Position numbers and translations under genes: made by a program. From Stichopus chloronotus (taxonomy: Eukaryota > Echinodermata > Holothuroidea > Aspidochirotida > Stichopodidae), in NCBI GenBank assembly GCA_021234535.1, contig CM037845.1, positions 11,276,143 to 11,340,142 of the forward strand: a DNA stretch of 64,000 bases, written 5' to 3'. Below are positions 10,654-54,615 of this stretch, piece after piece. A model generated the notes under the pieces. That model did no database searches and was not told the origin of the DNA. It saw only the letters and a program-made list of their open reading frames with translations. Numbering within the stretch: the first letter of the stretch is position 1; each line of letters opens with the position of its first letter.

Positions 10654-13600
10654 CTAAATCTGCAAAGAAAAGAAAATAAGAAAGGGGTTCGCAGGCTTGT
10701 TGAAACTTTTGAAAGGTTATCAGTCTTTCTACTACTCCGCTATGACACCATTTTGACGCCGTGACTCGTCATTTTGACACACGTTTGAGGTAAAAATGTA
10801 AAAATAAGATTTCATTTTTATTCCTAAAGTTGATGCAGTGTAAGATACTATGATGGGCAAGTCTGGCAACTGTATCTTCTAGCTTAACAGGCAAGCAGCC
10901 GGTAGCTCATACTTACAGCATCTAGCTTAACGGGCAAGCAGCCGGTAGCTCATACTTACAGCATCTAGCTTAACAGGCAAGCAGCCAGTAGCTCATACTT
11001 ACAGCATCAACGTCCTCTTCATCCCCTTGATCATCATCGTAGTCCAAGTCAAACGTAATGTCGTCTTCCTCTTCGTTTTCTCCGAACATGGTGGTCTCAT
11101 TGATCTTGCAGTTCTCGGGTAATTCTCCGTACCCCTTCAGGTTACGGGCCTCTTCCGCATTGTACTTCAAGATAACGTCGGCCTTTGTGTCTTGGTAGTC
11201 CCGGAGACCGACGAGAATGATGTCGGAGGTGTTGATCCAAACCTAATGGTTAGATGAATTGAGATACAAAAATAATGGTCGTACTTTGATCATTGCGGCA
11301 TATGTGCACTTTTTCTGAGGATAAAATCAAACAATTCTGAGTGAGAGCTTCTGCTTTTTCAACGACATCAAACATTCACTTCCACCAAATTTCACTACGA
11401 AATCCGGTCAAAACGTTTGTCGCAGACAGTAATCAAGCACAAATGCATAGCAATATTTAAAATTACTAATATTTGAGAACCTTGCGAGGATTTTGATGCA
11501 AAAGATCAAAATTCAAGCGCTTTCAAGGCCTCAAAAATGACATTTAAATTCAAATACTTTCAAGGCTATTGTGGCCCTGCAGAGACCATGTCTTGGAAGA
11601 TCTGACAAAATGCAGAGTACTGTGGGGATATTCTCAGGGGACCATTATGCTACAAAAGTGACACAACAGTTTAATACAATGGTGACTGGTCAGATTGGAC
11701 AGCAGCAGCAATCAACAATTAATCAATGGAGGACATTGACTGTGACTTTTGAATCATGAAAATACAAAGTTGCCAAAGAATAATAATACATCTGCATGAA
11801 AGTATCAGAGCGACGACATCCCGGATATCAGCACGATAACGACATCAACTAAGGATACTGATAACTGTCCCGTATCATCGACAACAAATAATATGACACG
11901 ACAGCAATGTCAAACAGTATCATGCCATTTAAACAGCATGACGTCATTCAAATGATGGAATAGGTAAATGTCCGTAAAATTGTGGGGGGGAGGAGAGAGC
12001 AAATCTAGAGAACGCAACACCATCCAGACCAAATGTTTACAATCTTAAATGAAATCTTAATGCATCAAATGATCTGTCTTGACAAACCTTTTTTCTTAGC
12101 TTTCCTCGGATGTGGCACAACCTTTTAACCCCGTCGAAGCAATGGGCTTCCAATCGGCCGTTTCCCAGCATCTTCAGAACTTGAGCATATTCTGTGGTAT
12201 GCAAACGATAACAGGATACATCTAATAAAATACACTCGACATAAATGAAGATATGGTTTTACTGGAATCTGATTCTCAAACGCTGACACAGCTCTTGCCA
12301 AACCATGTTCGTCCATTTTCTCATTTTCGTTACCGACTGTATATCGAACAGTCATTGCATGCATACCTTTCATGGAAACTGAAACTGATGTGTGTTGAAG
12401 AAAATGGATGTCTCCCCCAGTCTTCGTCACTAAAATGGTCACAGTGATATCTACATGTATCCTAATCGACAGTGTTTGCCATTCAAAAACAAACGATGTG
12501 CCATCTGTCATAACATTACTTTTTCTCCAATCATGCACAGAAACTGACTTTTGGAGAAATGCCAAACAAGGCCCCTTTTGCATTCAGTGATAGTATTAGC
12601 CCAGGCCCAGGAGTTTTAGATTTTCCAGGTACGTGACAAATGTCACTTCTCAGGAAATTAAGGAGCGCGGTAGGTGTGCTGTTTCATTAAAGTTTGACAG
12701 ATTGCCCGCATTCCCATTTTTCTTCTAAGTGTGCAAAAAAAAATTGCAATTCTCAGAGTGATTCGAAGCTAGTGAATGGTGTGTGAACACACTCGTACAC
12801 CTCAGAATTCAAGGCCTGATTAGCTGGTGAGAGCGCCTTATCCTTCACTTAAGCAGATCCAAAGATGATTAACCCTGTTTATTCATACAATGTGAAATTT
12901 TGCAGGAAAAAAAAGAAACTTTTGGTCGGTAAATAGCCGCACTTTCATTGGAAATGAACCCAAGAAAAGGTAAACTCGGTTCACAAGTTGTCCACGATGT
13001 TCATGAGCGATAGACAAAGTACCACCATTGCTTTGTCAAAATTTGCGCAAGATAGGGGACGACAAAACACTGTTAGATCTACGTTTTTACTTTTCCCTTC
13101 TGACGATGATTTTACTCTGAAACTGACGATGTCTTACCCAAAGGATAATACATTGTCACCTGAGTGGCCTGACTGTAATGGGCCAATGGGAGTTGAGGAT
13201 TCTCCTAGGCTGGATTCTTCCATAGTAAGAAGGAACTTATGATAATGAATGATTAATAAAAGAAAAGTTACCTTGACCATCATCTTTAAAAACCAATTCT
13301 CTTTTCTCAGATTCGTTTTCATTCTTTCCCCTTCTCCTGTTTTTTCCTCCCTTTCCTGGAGAAAAAGAAAAAACACAAGTGACAGAAGCAAAAGTATTTA
13401 AATGAGACCAATGATTTAATCATGAACAGTGCTCAGTATGTTGCTTTGAAAATGGAGCTGAGTTTTGGGACAAGCATAATTCATGGGACCTTGTTCATTG
13501 AGGTAACCTGAGAACACATCAACCCACCCCCCCCCCTCCTGTCCCTCTTATTTAAAGGAGGAGAGTCAAGACTTGACAAAGAATATTCCACATACATGAG

Positions 13601-16600
13601 AGATTAACATGTGGCTAACACCATCACCCAATTTCATTTACGTATATATTGTTTACTTAGATTTACTATATATGTATGTGATACTTTATGATAATTTATG
13701 TTGTTTACAAGATGCAATTTGGATGTTTTTTACGCCATTTGAATGTTCATAAAATCAATGAGGAAACGGCCATTTTTACCTTGTAAACCTGCCCCCTTGT
13801 GGTTGGAAGGCTTTTGTCATTCTTCAGAATTTACTCTCCAAACATTTTTAACAATTATGCATTCGAATCAGAGTACAATTATTGCACGATATGACTCAGC
13901 AATTCAACCCACAATGTGTTAAAGTGAGCACATCCAAGGAATTTAAATGTAACGAAATGAAGTCCTGCCATCAGTGCCTCATGTGGCATCAAATTTGACT
14001 TACCGAAGTAATCTGAGACAAAAATGGAAATGGCTGGATCCTTCTCTGAATCACAAAAGTGTATTCACAGTACTTGTAAAGGAAAACCTATTTTTGAATG
14101 ACACTTTGAAAAGATGTTTGTCAAGCACTTCTGCTTCATTTTCATAAAGATATTCTGGGGTTTTCCTTCTCCTTTTAACTAAGCTGACACAGACATGTTA
14201 TTCACAAACATAAGGCCTAGGTTGAATAACTTCAATCTAACAAAGTGGTTGGTCTCAACACAAGATACAAAGTTCTACAATTCAACCTAACAAGTCACAT
14301 TGCTTAATTTAAACAGATTACCACTTCCAAAATTAAGTTGTGCTACTACATACTGTATGTCATAAACACAAACACTTTCTACACAGCCAAAGGCTACCAC
14401 GAAGCATTGTGGCTACAGTATTAACCCAATCGCCGGGTTAACAAGGATGGCGTTCTTGCTTATTTACCCTATCAAGGTAAGTCAGTACATGCAATAAGAA
14501 TTGAAATAATTAACAATACTCCTGGATCCTCATGTAAGGTGTGTGTAATTTTTCAGTGAATGCCTGACTGTTAAGAAGCGATTGTTGCATAAAAGGCAAT
14601 ACAATCTCTACATGTAACTTAGAACTTTTCTGTTGTGAATGCCATTATAATCTACGGTACAAACACATTCACACATTGCGTCCTGTTGCTACATTTGCAG
14701 TTTGTGGAGAAGACAATAATAGCAGGCATTGTGTAATACATAGGACACAAAATTAAGTTCTGAGCAGTCTGTGTGAATCTACAATCCCAAGTCATTACAA
14801 AATGGTAAAATGTGGTGCTAACTATGGCATGATGGCTTATTTCAGAGAATAGCCCAGTATTTCAAGGTGAAAAGACACTTTAGAAGTGCCACCGATGATT
14901 GAGTATACTTAGGCTCAGCCCCAATACTAACGTAGCCGACGATCAGATGAATATGCCTTTCAGCTGTTGTACAGGACATGCCCAATCCTGATTTTCTAGA
15001 AGTATTTCTCCTTTGACGAAAAAAAAGGCTACTGATATTATTCTACATTTTCAGAGTGCTCCTTTTGAAGACATCTCATCCCCCAACTGTAAGAGGTTGT
15101 TCCCTTTATGGCATTTTCACCCCTTAACTGTAGGACAGTTCTGCCCGTTATGTACTATCGGTAATCAGTCAATGGGCACATCAACGATGCTCATGGGTGT
15201 TGATTTGTTACTGAAAGTGTGAGTGGGCGATCGACATGCCGACAAAAGGCCAACTTTATCATATGAATTCACAGAATGTAGTTGCCTGGCAAGGTTGTTT
15301 GATTTAAGTCAAGGTGATTATACAATGATGATTTTCGATACAAAAGTTAAGATTTAAATCAGTTCATTTGATTACAATCAATGTTTTGATTGAAATTACT
15401 GATTTAAATCATGACCTTTTAAGAAAGTAAGGAAAATCAACAACCCTGTTGCCTAGGGGCCCTACAGTCATAGGTGGAAAAAAATTAGGAAGCCAGGAGG
15501 CTCCTTCCTGGATAATTGTGTTTCTGGAGGGAAATTTGCCACTTGAGGGAAAGTTATCCACAGACATATTATGAGAAATTGTAGAAAATTTCAACTCCCT
15601 TCCCAGGAAATGAACATTTTCTCTCACACTGCCTACAGTAGGCTACTTGAAAATTGAAGGGCTTAAGTTTGTAACTGAGGAGTCATAGCCATGTCTTTGC
15701 ATAAAATATGAATGACTTATCATAACCAACACTTGGGTAGGCTTGCATGCACTTACAGTTCTCAGTTAAGCTAAGTTATATTGAAAGTTCTCATGAAATA
15801 CAACTTACAAGCAGGTGAAGTCGCATACTGGAGACTTCCAACTCTCAAGTTCCACATTAAACTGGGGTACAACTGCAGAATACAACGTCTCTCCAAGACA
15901 TATGACTAAGACTCTGGAGGCGCAGTCGTAGTCACAGTGAATCGTACATGTATGTTTTGTAAACGAATGACTACTGGGACTGAGACTCCACACCACACTA
16001 GAGGCCCAGTGAACTTAAAAATATTTTTAAGCAAAAGTGTATCCCAATCACATGTTAAGTCGTTCTCAAAATGGCCACTCCTTGTAAGCTACCACTGGGA
16101 CTGCGACTGCGCCTCCACTCAGATGATAGAATGGCCCCCCCTTTGCTAGCTACCACTGGGACTGCGACTGCGCCTCCACTCAGATGATAGAATCAGTGGA
16201 CTTAGAATGTTGTTAGCTAGCTGCCACTAGGACTGCGACTGCGCCTCCACGGAATCAGAAGACTAAGAATGTCGTATCCCAATCACATGTTGAGTCGTTC
16301 TCAAAATGGGCTGGGACTTTACCAAAAAAAAATTTGAATGATATAGCTAATGCAGATGCATCCAACATAGCCTAGAAAGCTTATGATTTCTGCTGGAAGC
16401 GCAAGGAAGAACCGCAATGCAGTTCGCTCCGAGACTTTAGGGTGCTGTTTCATCGGGACGTTGTATTCTGCAGTTACTCCTAAACTGGTTTCAAGAACAA
16501 AGGTTGTGAATTTCGGTTCGCCAATGTCCTGAACTAGCAAACCAAACGCCATCGCTGTCCACATTTTTATTGGACTATTGCTGGTTGTGTCATGAGGCCT

Positions 16601-16884
16601 ACACTACAGGCTACAAAAGTGATTCCGTTCTAAGCTTAGCCCATTCCCAAGCATATGGCTAGGCTAAGTTCCTACCTGTACATCGTCATAGTGAGTAGGC
16701 TAGCAAGAATTCTTCGGTCACTCAAATTACATTGTCAATAGTATACCAACAACGAATTTACGCTGCAATAATGCACAAAGTAAAGCCTTAAGGCTCAGTG
16801 ATAATTGACATGCGAAAAGCTGTTCAAAACCGCTCACAAAACGGGTAGAAATGAAAGATTTTGCAAACCTTTATTCTTAGGCAT
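10654..16884 (-). CDS. EIF1AX: Eukaryotic translation initiation factor 1A (eIF1A), complete coding sequence
   Basis: eIF1A binds the A-site region of the 40S subunit and, with eIF1, promotes scanning and start-codon selection in the cytoplasm. Five coding exons in transcription order are 16884-16869 (MPKNKG), 13355-13272, 12191-12088, 11242-11003 and 10659-10654. The last exon carries only Ile plus TAG, after a strong pyrimidine-rich acceptor. Phases agree throughout and give 149 residues (human 144). The basic N-tail [20 protein letters not shown], the OB-fold signatures [30 protein letters not shown] and [18 protein letters not shown], and the acidic tail ([17 protein letters not shown]) are all present. 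A TTTACTGCAG acceptor-like sequence ends at 16901, so the ATG exon may be preceded by a 5' UTR exon. The penultimate 5' splice site is tandemly triplicated (10878-11006). Confidence 0.97.
10878..11006 (-). repeat. 43-bp tandem triplication carrying the eIF1A 5' splice site
   Basis: Three near-identical 43-bp units lie at 10878-10920, 10921-10963 and 10964-11006, differing at two positions. On the minus strand each unit contains GATGCTGTAAGTATGAGC or a close match, meaning the exon tail plus a full GTAAGT donor. Donors therefore fall at 11002, 10959 and 10916. Only the first gives the conserved eIF1A ending. The others would read through into [10 protein letters not shown] and a stop. Confidence 0.93.
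11260..13271 (-). other. eIF1A introns between exons 2, 3 and 4
   Basis: This is AT-rich intronic sequence on both sides of the 12191-12088 exon. I see no other gene. An antisense-looking ORF and the plus-strand ORFs near 12250-12590 and 12988-13242 overlap the true exons or are unsupported. Confidence 0.6.
15290..15448. mobile_element. hAT-like MITE family E, copy 1 (159 bp) in eIF1A intron 1
   Basis: The ends CAAGGTTGTTTGATTT and AAATCAACAACCCTG are inverted repeats, and the interior is rich in GATTTAAATC-type palindromes. It is flanked by TTGCCTGG (15282-15289) and TTGCCTAG (15449-15456), an 8-bp target duplication with one mismatch. An 8-bp duplication with CA-initial termini is typical of hAT elements. 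It has no coding capacity. A second copy lies at 55941-56093. Confidence 0.88.
15860..16480. repeat. Nested inverted and tandem repeat cluster in eIF1A intron 1
   Basis: The outer inverted pair is exact over 19 bases: AACTGCAGAATACAACGTC at 15871-15889 and its complement at 16457-16475. Inside are three direct units of CCACTGGGACTGCGACTGCG followed by CCTCCAC, starting near 16087, 16148 and 16219, with an inverted related copy at 15913-15938. A further direct pair begins GTATCCCAATCACATGTT at 16039 and 16274. It looks like a rearranged transposon. ORFs across it have no recognised domain. Confidence 0.75.
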
Positions 16885-17802
16885 TATGTTATCTTCTCTT
16901 CTGCAGTAAATGAAACACAATCAAAGACAAGATTGCTGAGAAATTTGGAATTTGGTGGTTACTCGGAGAGAGGTTCGTCACGTTGTTCCCGGTTTAGCAG
17001 GTCTTGCGAAATAAATTAGAGGTGTCATTGACGTGGGCGCTCTTTCTAAATTGCAATATATGCTCTGATTGCAATTAGCGATTGTTGTATTTTCCCCACC
17101 TTCTGAACACATTCTGTTCTGATGTACACGATAGGGAGATGGACAAGAGCCGAGGGGATATGGGGGCGGGGAGTTCTCCAAGGAACGGGGGAGAGGAGGG
17201 AGGGGATGAGGGGGAGTGGAGGGGAGGGAGGGGGAGTGATTGATGATGTCTTGTGGATGAGTGATACCTGTGGGTCTAAGGCCAGGGGCTGTCCACCTAC
17301 ACTTTGCAAAATGTTTGCTAACGTAGGGTGGTCTACATCTGGTGCTAGATTTTGAACATATATCTTCATTTCCTTTTTCATCTTGTTTGACGAAATATTA
17401 ATTCTGAGACCTTACCTCGGTGATTCAAAATAAAAATGTAAGAGGCTGATGCACAGTATCGAAAAGATCTGTGAACCACATTGCTCCATTTCTGTGCCGT
17501 CAGATCTGTCACAGGAAAAAGTGCTAGGCGATATTTCAGCCTATGCCATTGTTATGTGCATGAAAGGCCATAGCTATGGATTTATGGGATAGCCTATTAT
17601 AGCCAAATACATAATCTGGGGTGAAGGGTTATTTAAAAGCAATTCAGAAAAATTCAAGAGAGTGGAGGGGGGTTCAACCCCTTCCTCCTTGAATCCTTTA
17701 CTGCATTTATGTAAATTGGGAAAACTTTGGCTGATTTCCGAGTTTGAGGGGGGACATACTGTTTCTAATACTATAAAATTGGGTAGGGTTCCTATGGCTT
17801 TG

Positions 17803-17838
17803 CCAATAGATGGCACACTAATTTTGCCAATAGATGGC
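17803..17838 (+). promoter_or_regulatory. Tandem pair of CTCF-like motifs
   Basis: CCAATAGATGGC occurs at 17803-17814 and again at 17827-17838, within a 24-base direct duplication (TTTGCCAATAGATGGC). It fits the CTCF core CCASYAGRKGGC except at one position (A for S). It lies ~0.9 kb upstream of eIF1A. Function is unproven, and it may simply be a short duplication. Confidence 0.25.
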
Positions 17839-18004
17839 GCACTCATTTTGAGAATGCATAGGTATCATACCACCATTAGATTTTGTATATCCGCCAGTTT
17901 TGTTAACCCTCGAGGAAAGCGCCTAAAATGAGCCACGGCAATCACTTTTTCATCATGTTTTCAGTGATTACCACTTTTTTTAATTGGATGTTGAGGAGCA
18001 CCAA

Positions 18005-18255
18005 TTCAAGGCCGTAACTCATCACCCTAAGCTGTATTTTTACCTTCCGGAAAGCAAAATTCTCAACTGGTTCTAAATAACAGTGCTCTTTGATTTACAG
18101 TAAATTCAAAAGATGCAGAGTAGCTACAAAGTGTACATAGGGATCCATTGTTTTGATTACACCTGTGGAGGAATTTAAGACAAGCTGAGGGAGTGACTAG
18201 ACGTAAGTGGTTGGGAGAATTGAAACTGTCTGGGATGATGAGTTTTTGTCTTTAA
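18005..18255. mobile_element. MITE family B, tandem copy 1
   Basis: The copy runs from a degraded left end (TTCAAGGCCGTAACTC) to GATGAGTTTTTGTCTTTAA. Its interior matches the next copy closely: ATTCTCAACTGGTTCTAA, GGATCCATTGTTTTGATTAC, GAATTGAAACTGTCTGGG. It ends on a TTAA (18252-18255) that also starts the neighbouring copy. No ORF. Confidence 0.85.
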
Positions 18256-18508
18256 AGGCTGTGGAGCATCACCCTAAGCTATATTTTTACTTCCCGGAAA
18301 GGAAAATTCTCAACTGGTTCTAAGTTACAGTACTCTTTGATTGACAACAAATTCGAAAAATGCAGAGCAGCTCGTATTACACAGCGTACACAGGGATCCA
18401 TTGTTTTGATTACACATGTAGGGGAATTTAAGACAGGCTGAGGGAGGGACTAGACGTTGGTGGTCGGGAGAATTGAAACTGTCTGGGGTGATGAGTTTTT
18501 GTCTTTAA
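18252..18508. mobile_element. MITE family B, tandem copy 2
   Basis: Head-to-tail with copy 1 and sharing the TTAA at 18252-18255. It ends in GGTGATGAGTTTTTGTCTTT, then TTAA at 18505-18508. The end is the inverted match of the family's left terminus (CTTTAAAGACA, then CTCATCACCC). Non-coding. Confidence 0.85.
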
Positions 18509-18847
18509 AGTACAGATGATGTAAAAATCAGGACGATTGAAGGAGATTTAGATTCGTTTAGAAAATCGAAGGTGTCGTAGTTATATTTCGGTCTGTGAGC
18601 CTTGTCAAGCGGGAGGGAGCACCTCTCGAAACTTTCAACCCTTTGAGCTAAAAATCTGAATGGTCGTCATAGGGAAATTTTTAAATGCCATGATAGGCCA
18701 GGCAGTTACTAATCACATGATAGGTAAGAAATCCCTGCTTTGACGTACCTTGCATTCACCAGGGAGTTCGGTAGGCCTATTTTTAGTGTGTAAGTCAATG
18801 GAAAGTATCTTTGAAAATGAAAGTAGGCCTATCTTTCGTGAACTGAG

Positions 18848-19051
18848 TTGGGGAGGCAGATAAGAATGGACCATATAGAACAGCTAATCGCACCGTACAC
18901 TATAAGGTCTTCACGTAGACGAAGAGGCTACCCTTTAAGGCCTGTCGTAGCGTCTGCAGGCGGACACCACAAACGACCCAGTAGACAGTATGACCATTCA
19001 AGCTTCAAGGAAGCCTTAGCTTACTTTGAACAATGGGGTCGTCATCTCTAA
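18848..19051 (+). CDS. Small ORF of uncertain status (67 codons)
   Basis: I do not recognise this ORF. It is Arg/His-rich (IRSSRRRRGYPLRP, then HHKRPSRQYDHSSFKEAL) and ends FEQWGRHL before a TAA stop. Its composition is more protein-like than nearby ORFs, but there is no visible splice context, homologue or promoter. It could be a relic of a transposon protein, a short real gene or chance. Confidence 0.15.
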   Translation: MGRQIRMDHIEQLIAPYTIRSSRRRRGYPLRPVVASAGGHHKRPSRQYDHSSFKEALAYFEQWGRHL

Positions 19052-22000
19052 CAAAGTGAGGTAACCCCCATGTGTACTACGACCGCCCCACCCTCCGTCG
19101 AGGACAAAAAGAGAAAACAATACAATATAACAAACGCAGTCACCCATAATTCGATAAGAAAATCCTCCCTGAAGTGTGGTATGGGGGGGGGGGGGTGGTA
19201 GGCATAGCCACCCTATTTCCTTTTCCCCATGACGCCATCTCTGATTGCTGCACATTTGCCTTCTTTTTAAATCATACTTTAGGCCTATTCTTTTTCTCAT
19301 AACTACTTATAATAACCTCAAAGGATCAAACTTATCCGCATGATTAAAGATCATCGACTCACAAATACCCACGTAAAAAGTCTGACGTTTACCGCGTTCA
19401 ACGCAACTTCTGCAAAATATGGTGTTTACAAACTTTTGACTTCTGCAAACCTCAGTATCTCAATGATACGAAAGCCAGTTAGGACAGGGAGGTGTAATAG
19501 GAGATAGGCCCACATCGGATGCGCCTCCCTTTGTACCCAACTATTTGCCGCCAAGGACGCCTTTTTGTCTACCACTGGCACTTACAAATTTAACGGTCTT
19601 AAAGGGTATTTAAAATTCAAATAGAAGGTCCATGTCGTCTGCTACCTTGTAAAATTAATTCGGCAAATTTGGTCCATTTTGACATTGCCAGTCGCTATTC
19701 TTGAAAATTAATTTTCAACTTTCCGACGCGTTCCAACGCTAAGTGTTGCTTATCATCGGGTGACTACGAACAATTATAAAAAAAACTTTCTGCAGGTGAG
19801 AAAACTCCTGCCCAAGAATCGGTTTGCATACACCTAACGTGTGGTCACCCCCTTTCTCTCTCTTGAAAACGTCTGGTTAACACTGTATTCTATTTCATGC
19901 CCTGCTGCTGTGACCTTTGACCTCTTGTAATAGAGGCATCTCACCAACTATCTATCAAGTCAACTTTGTAATACACTTTTCAGGTGTCAGGATATAAGAT
20001 AAAAATATACTTATGTAACCACCACGATCACAGTGTTTATCCTGACACTTTGCATGCAATTAAAAATCAAAATTAAGCCTACATCTTCACTTCAAACATT
20101 AGATTCATGTACACTTTATGAGAACTTCCGATTTAGTTCAGTTTTCATTTTAATTGTTTGGTTTATCTTTCATTTTGATCTTGACTGTTTTTCAGTAAAC
20201 CAATCTAAATTCGACCCATGTCTTTTTAAGTAGAATATGCTGTATCAGTAATAACAATGAAAGAAAAATTTCAATAATTACAATTTTCGTCACTTACTCA
20301 TGACGTTCTCCTCTCACATCTAACATACATATTAGACTTCTGTTTGTGAGCAAAAGGTGATTTTGCCCTATATATTCTTTTTTAACTTCAAAGTTTACTT
20401 AGGGCAGGGGGAAGACATTTGACAGGAGAATCCTACCCCCTACCAGTTATGCCCACTGCTCTGAGACTTATTTAAACAAATAATCTAGCAGGGTGAATAT
20501 TCCTCTGGTCATGATTCACTTTACCCCCTCCCCTGCCCCCTTCAATTCTAAAACATGTTGTCAAATGATGATGGCCAGCCAGACATTTGCCCAGTTGGAA
20601 AGTTTGTCTAATATTTTAGGAGACAAAACAATCACTGAACTTTTTAAATGGAAGTTGGTGTCATAAAATAATCGCCAAAATATAAAAAGCCGGCCTAGTG
20701 ATAGGCATGCCATCCTCATGCAAACTCCAACAACTTTTCTCTGAGTTCCCATGGTTACTGGTGATCACTTGAAACATCAAAAGCTTCTTTTAAATACTAG
20801 TCTTCAATGGTATTAGTCGTCTTTACTTCCACTATGAGGAATAAAAGTGTCAACTTTGCTGACACAACCATTTATGACTAAGGAGGGTACATTCACAACA
20901 CTTGATTGGGTCACATAAACTGTAGACTTAAAGAAAACAGACAATCACAGCAACATCCATAAATCATCAGTTACCATTCTATTTTCTCCTTACTGAAAAT
21001 CTCACACGATTCAAGTATTGCATACAAAATTGAAAATTCTTCTAGTACAATTTCTGTCCTCATTATTGCAGACTTTGTATGATTGTGCTTCAAAAAAATG
21101 TTAATTAACTAATTAACCCCAAGTTCATTTGTGCTGGCACCAACTCATACCATGTTTTAAATCGCTGGGAGTCCATTAACATTTAAGTTCATGTGTATAT
21201 TTCTAGTAACAACTAGAACTGCATTTGCCCACAAATACGCATAATTGTAGTGCGCGGTAGGCTAAGTCCTTGTTGTTGGGAATAAGCCAGTCTCTGTGGA
21301 CCCACTCCTGATAGGAGTTAGCATTTTTTGCGTAAGGCAGTGCCGTTTCCTGTCGAACCCTTTCCCAATCCATTCTTTTTATTTGTATAACGCTGGACGA
21401 AACAAAAATTCCATTGGATCTCTCTCATAATGTGGTAAAGTTGCCGACGCTTATCGTTACTACATACCGTACGTCGTACAAGCCTGTACTGCTCTGCGTT
21501 TTAACGAGTACTCTAGTACTAGCTGTGTATATGTCAAAACTGTCTTTCTGTTTCACCACTGAAATAGAACATGAGAGCAGTAGGCCTACATGATTCTGTA
21601 GAAGGACGCCATGTTGTAACCACTAAAAAGCATTGAAGCAGCACACGATTCTGCGACATCATATTTGAACACAATGGCGGTGTATTGCACACCAATTTTG
21701 AAACAACATTGACACTCCACGTTTTTCACCTCATTGGGAAAAGGCCGAACCACATTCCATGACGTTTTCTGGAAATTTATCCGCAGGGCTCTCCCATCAC
21801 TTTAACTCCTTAAGTCGTTCTTGTAGTCGTGGCATTTGCTTTTCCTTAGTAGAGTTTGATTTGAAGACGGCCATAGCTCGCACTTACTGCTATTACTAAA
21901 AGATCACACATGCATATCTGTGTGAACTGAGTCACATCACGCGTAGGTGAGGCGTTATGAGCCATACAAAGCTCAACAAAAGAAATTGCTGGTCGACCAG

Positions 22001-22798
22001 TAATGACAAGATTGTAGTGCGGCGCACTACAATAATTAAAAGATAAAACAAACACTGCTTTGTTAGAGATGAGGTTCAGAATGATGGCAAGCGAATTCAC
22101 CCATTCACTCTTGATGAAAGAAATATTTCACTTCCTTCTGAAATCAGAAAAAAAAAATTAGCTCTCTGGAAAAGCAGAATATTCAGTATATTTTTAAGTT
22201 TAGCTCACATCAGTTTCTTTCTTTTACCCTAGTAAGTTATTCACTTCCTTCCACCCCAACTTGAAGCATATGGGATAAAGGCCTTGGCAAGTGGCTCCAA
22301 CTGTTGAAATTCTTGATCGTCAAAATATTTTACTCTATTTCCGTCTGAAACCAGAAAACATCAGGACACTCTGGAAAATTTTTTTCTCCACCTGGAATTT
22401 GGGGCAGACTGGATAAATGTTTATGGAAGGGGGGGGGGGGGGGAGGGTGCAGGCAGCAGAAGGAACACTGTCTTTTAAACAAAGGACTGTTCTCATAATT
22501 TCTTAAATACTAAATCACAAAATTAGAGTGTAGATATATTACATCTCCATAGTTTACACATTTACATAATTATTCATAAAATATTATTTTCAAAGTTAAC
22601 AACGAAACAAACATGATGCTAAATTTCACCACCATGTGCTGTAGGTAAAACCGATCATTCTGCAGTGCTTAAAAATCTTTTAAATGTGAAGGTTTGATTT
22701 GCAAGTCCTGTATCCCATTCCACAAAGGATAATTATCCCTGATATTTCATTTTTCTCAAGTCAAAGATGTATGCAAGGAATCTTCCTTCCGCCATCTG

Positions 22799-54615
<31,817 letters not shown>

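Larger units (their letters stand above)
16901..22798. other. Intergenic interval between eIF1A 5' end and LTN1 3' end
   Basis: The eIF1A promoter is expected in the GC-richer stretch around 16950-17350, where the plus strand has a G-rich run. Other contents are two CTCF-like motifs (17803, 17827), two tandem MITE B copies (18005-18508), a weak small ORF (18848-19051), G-rich runs at 19184 and 22430, and otherwise unique AT-rich DNA. The LTN1 3' UTR must lie at the right end. A minus-strand AATAAA at 21378-21383 is a possible but distant poly(A) signal. Confidence 0.5.

Noticed and set aside
15805..16564. Two minus-strand ORFs (63 and 81 codons) with protein-like composition in eIF1A intron 1
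   Set aside because: They overlap an inverted-repeat cluster, and the shared segment is read in opposite orientations; no domain recognised.
17046..17381. Minus-strand ORF starting MKKEMKIYVQNLAP, which faintly recalls an RRM beta-1 strand
   Set aside because: The rest is a Pro/Ser run from a G-rich tract, with no RNP1 motif and no partner exon.
19911..19923. Perfect nuclear-receptor DR1 word TGACCTTTGACCT (a similar word occurs within an LTN1 exon at about 30656)
   Set aside because: A short motif expected by chance at this scale, and one copy is coding.
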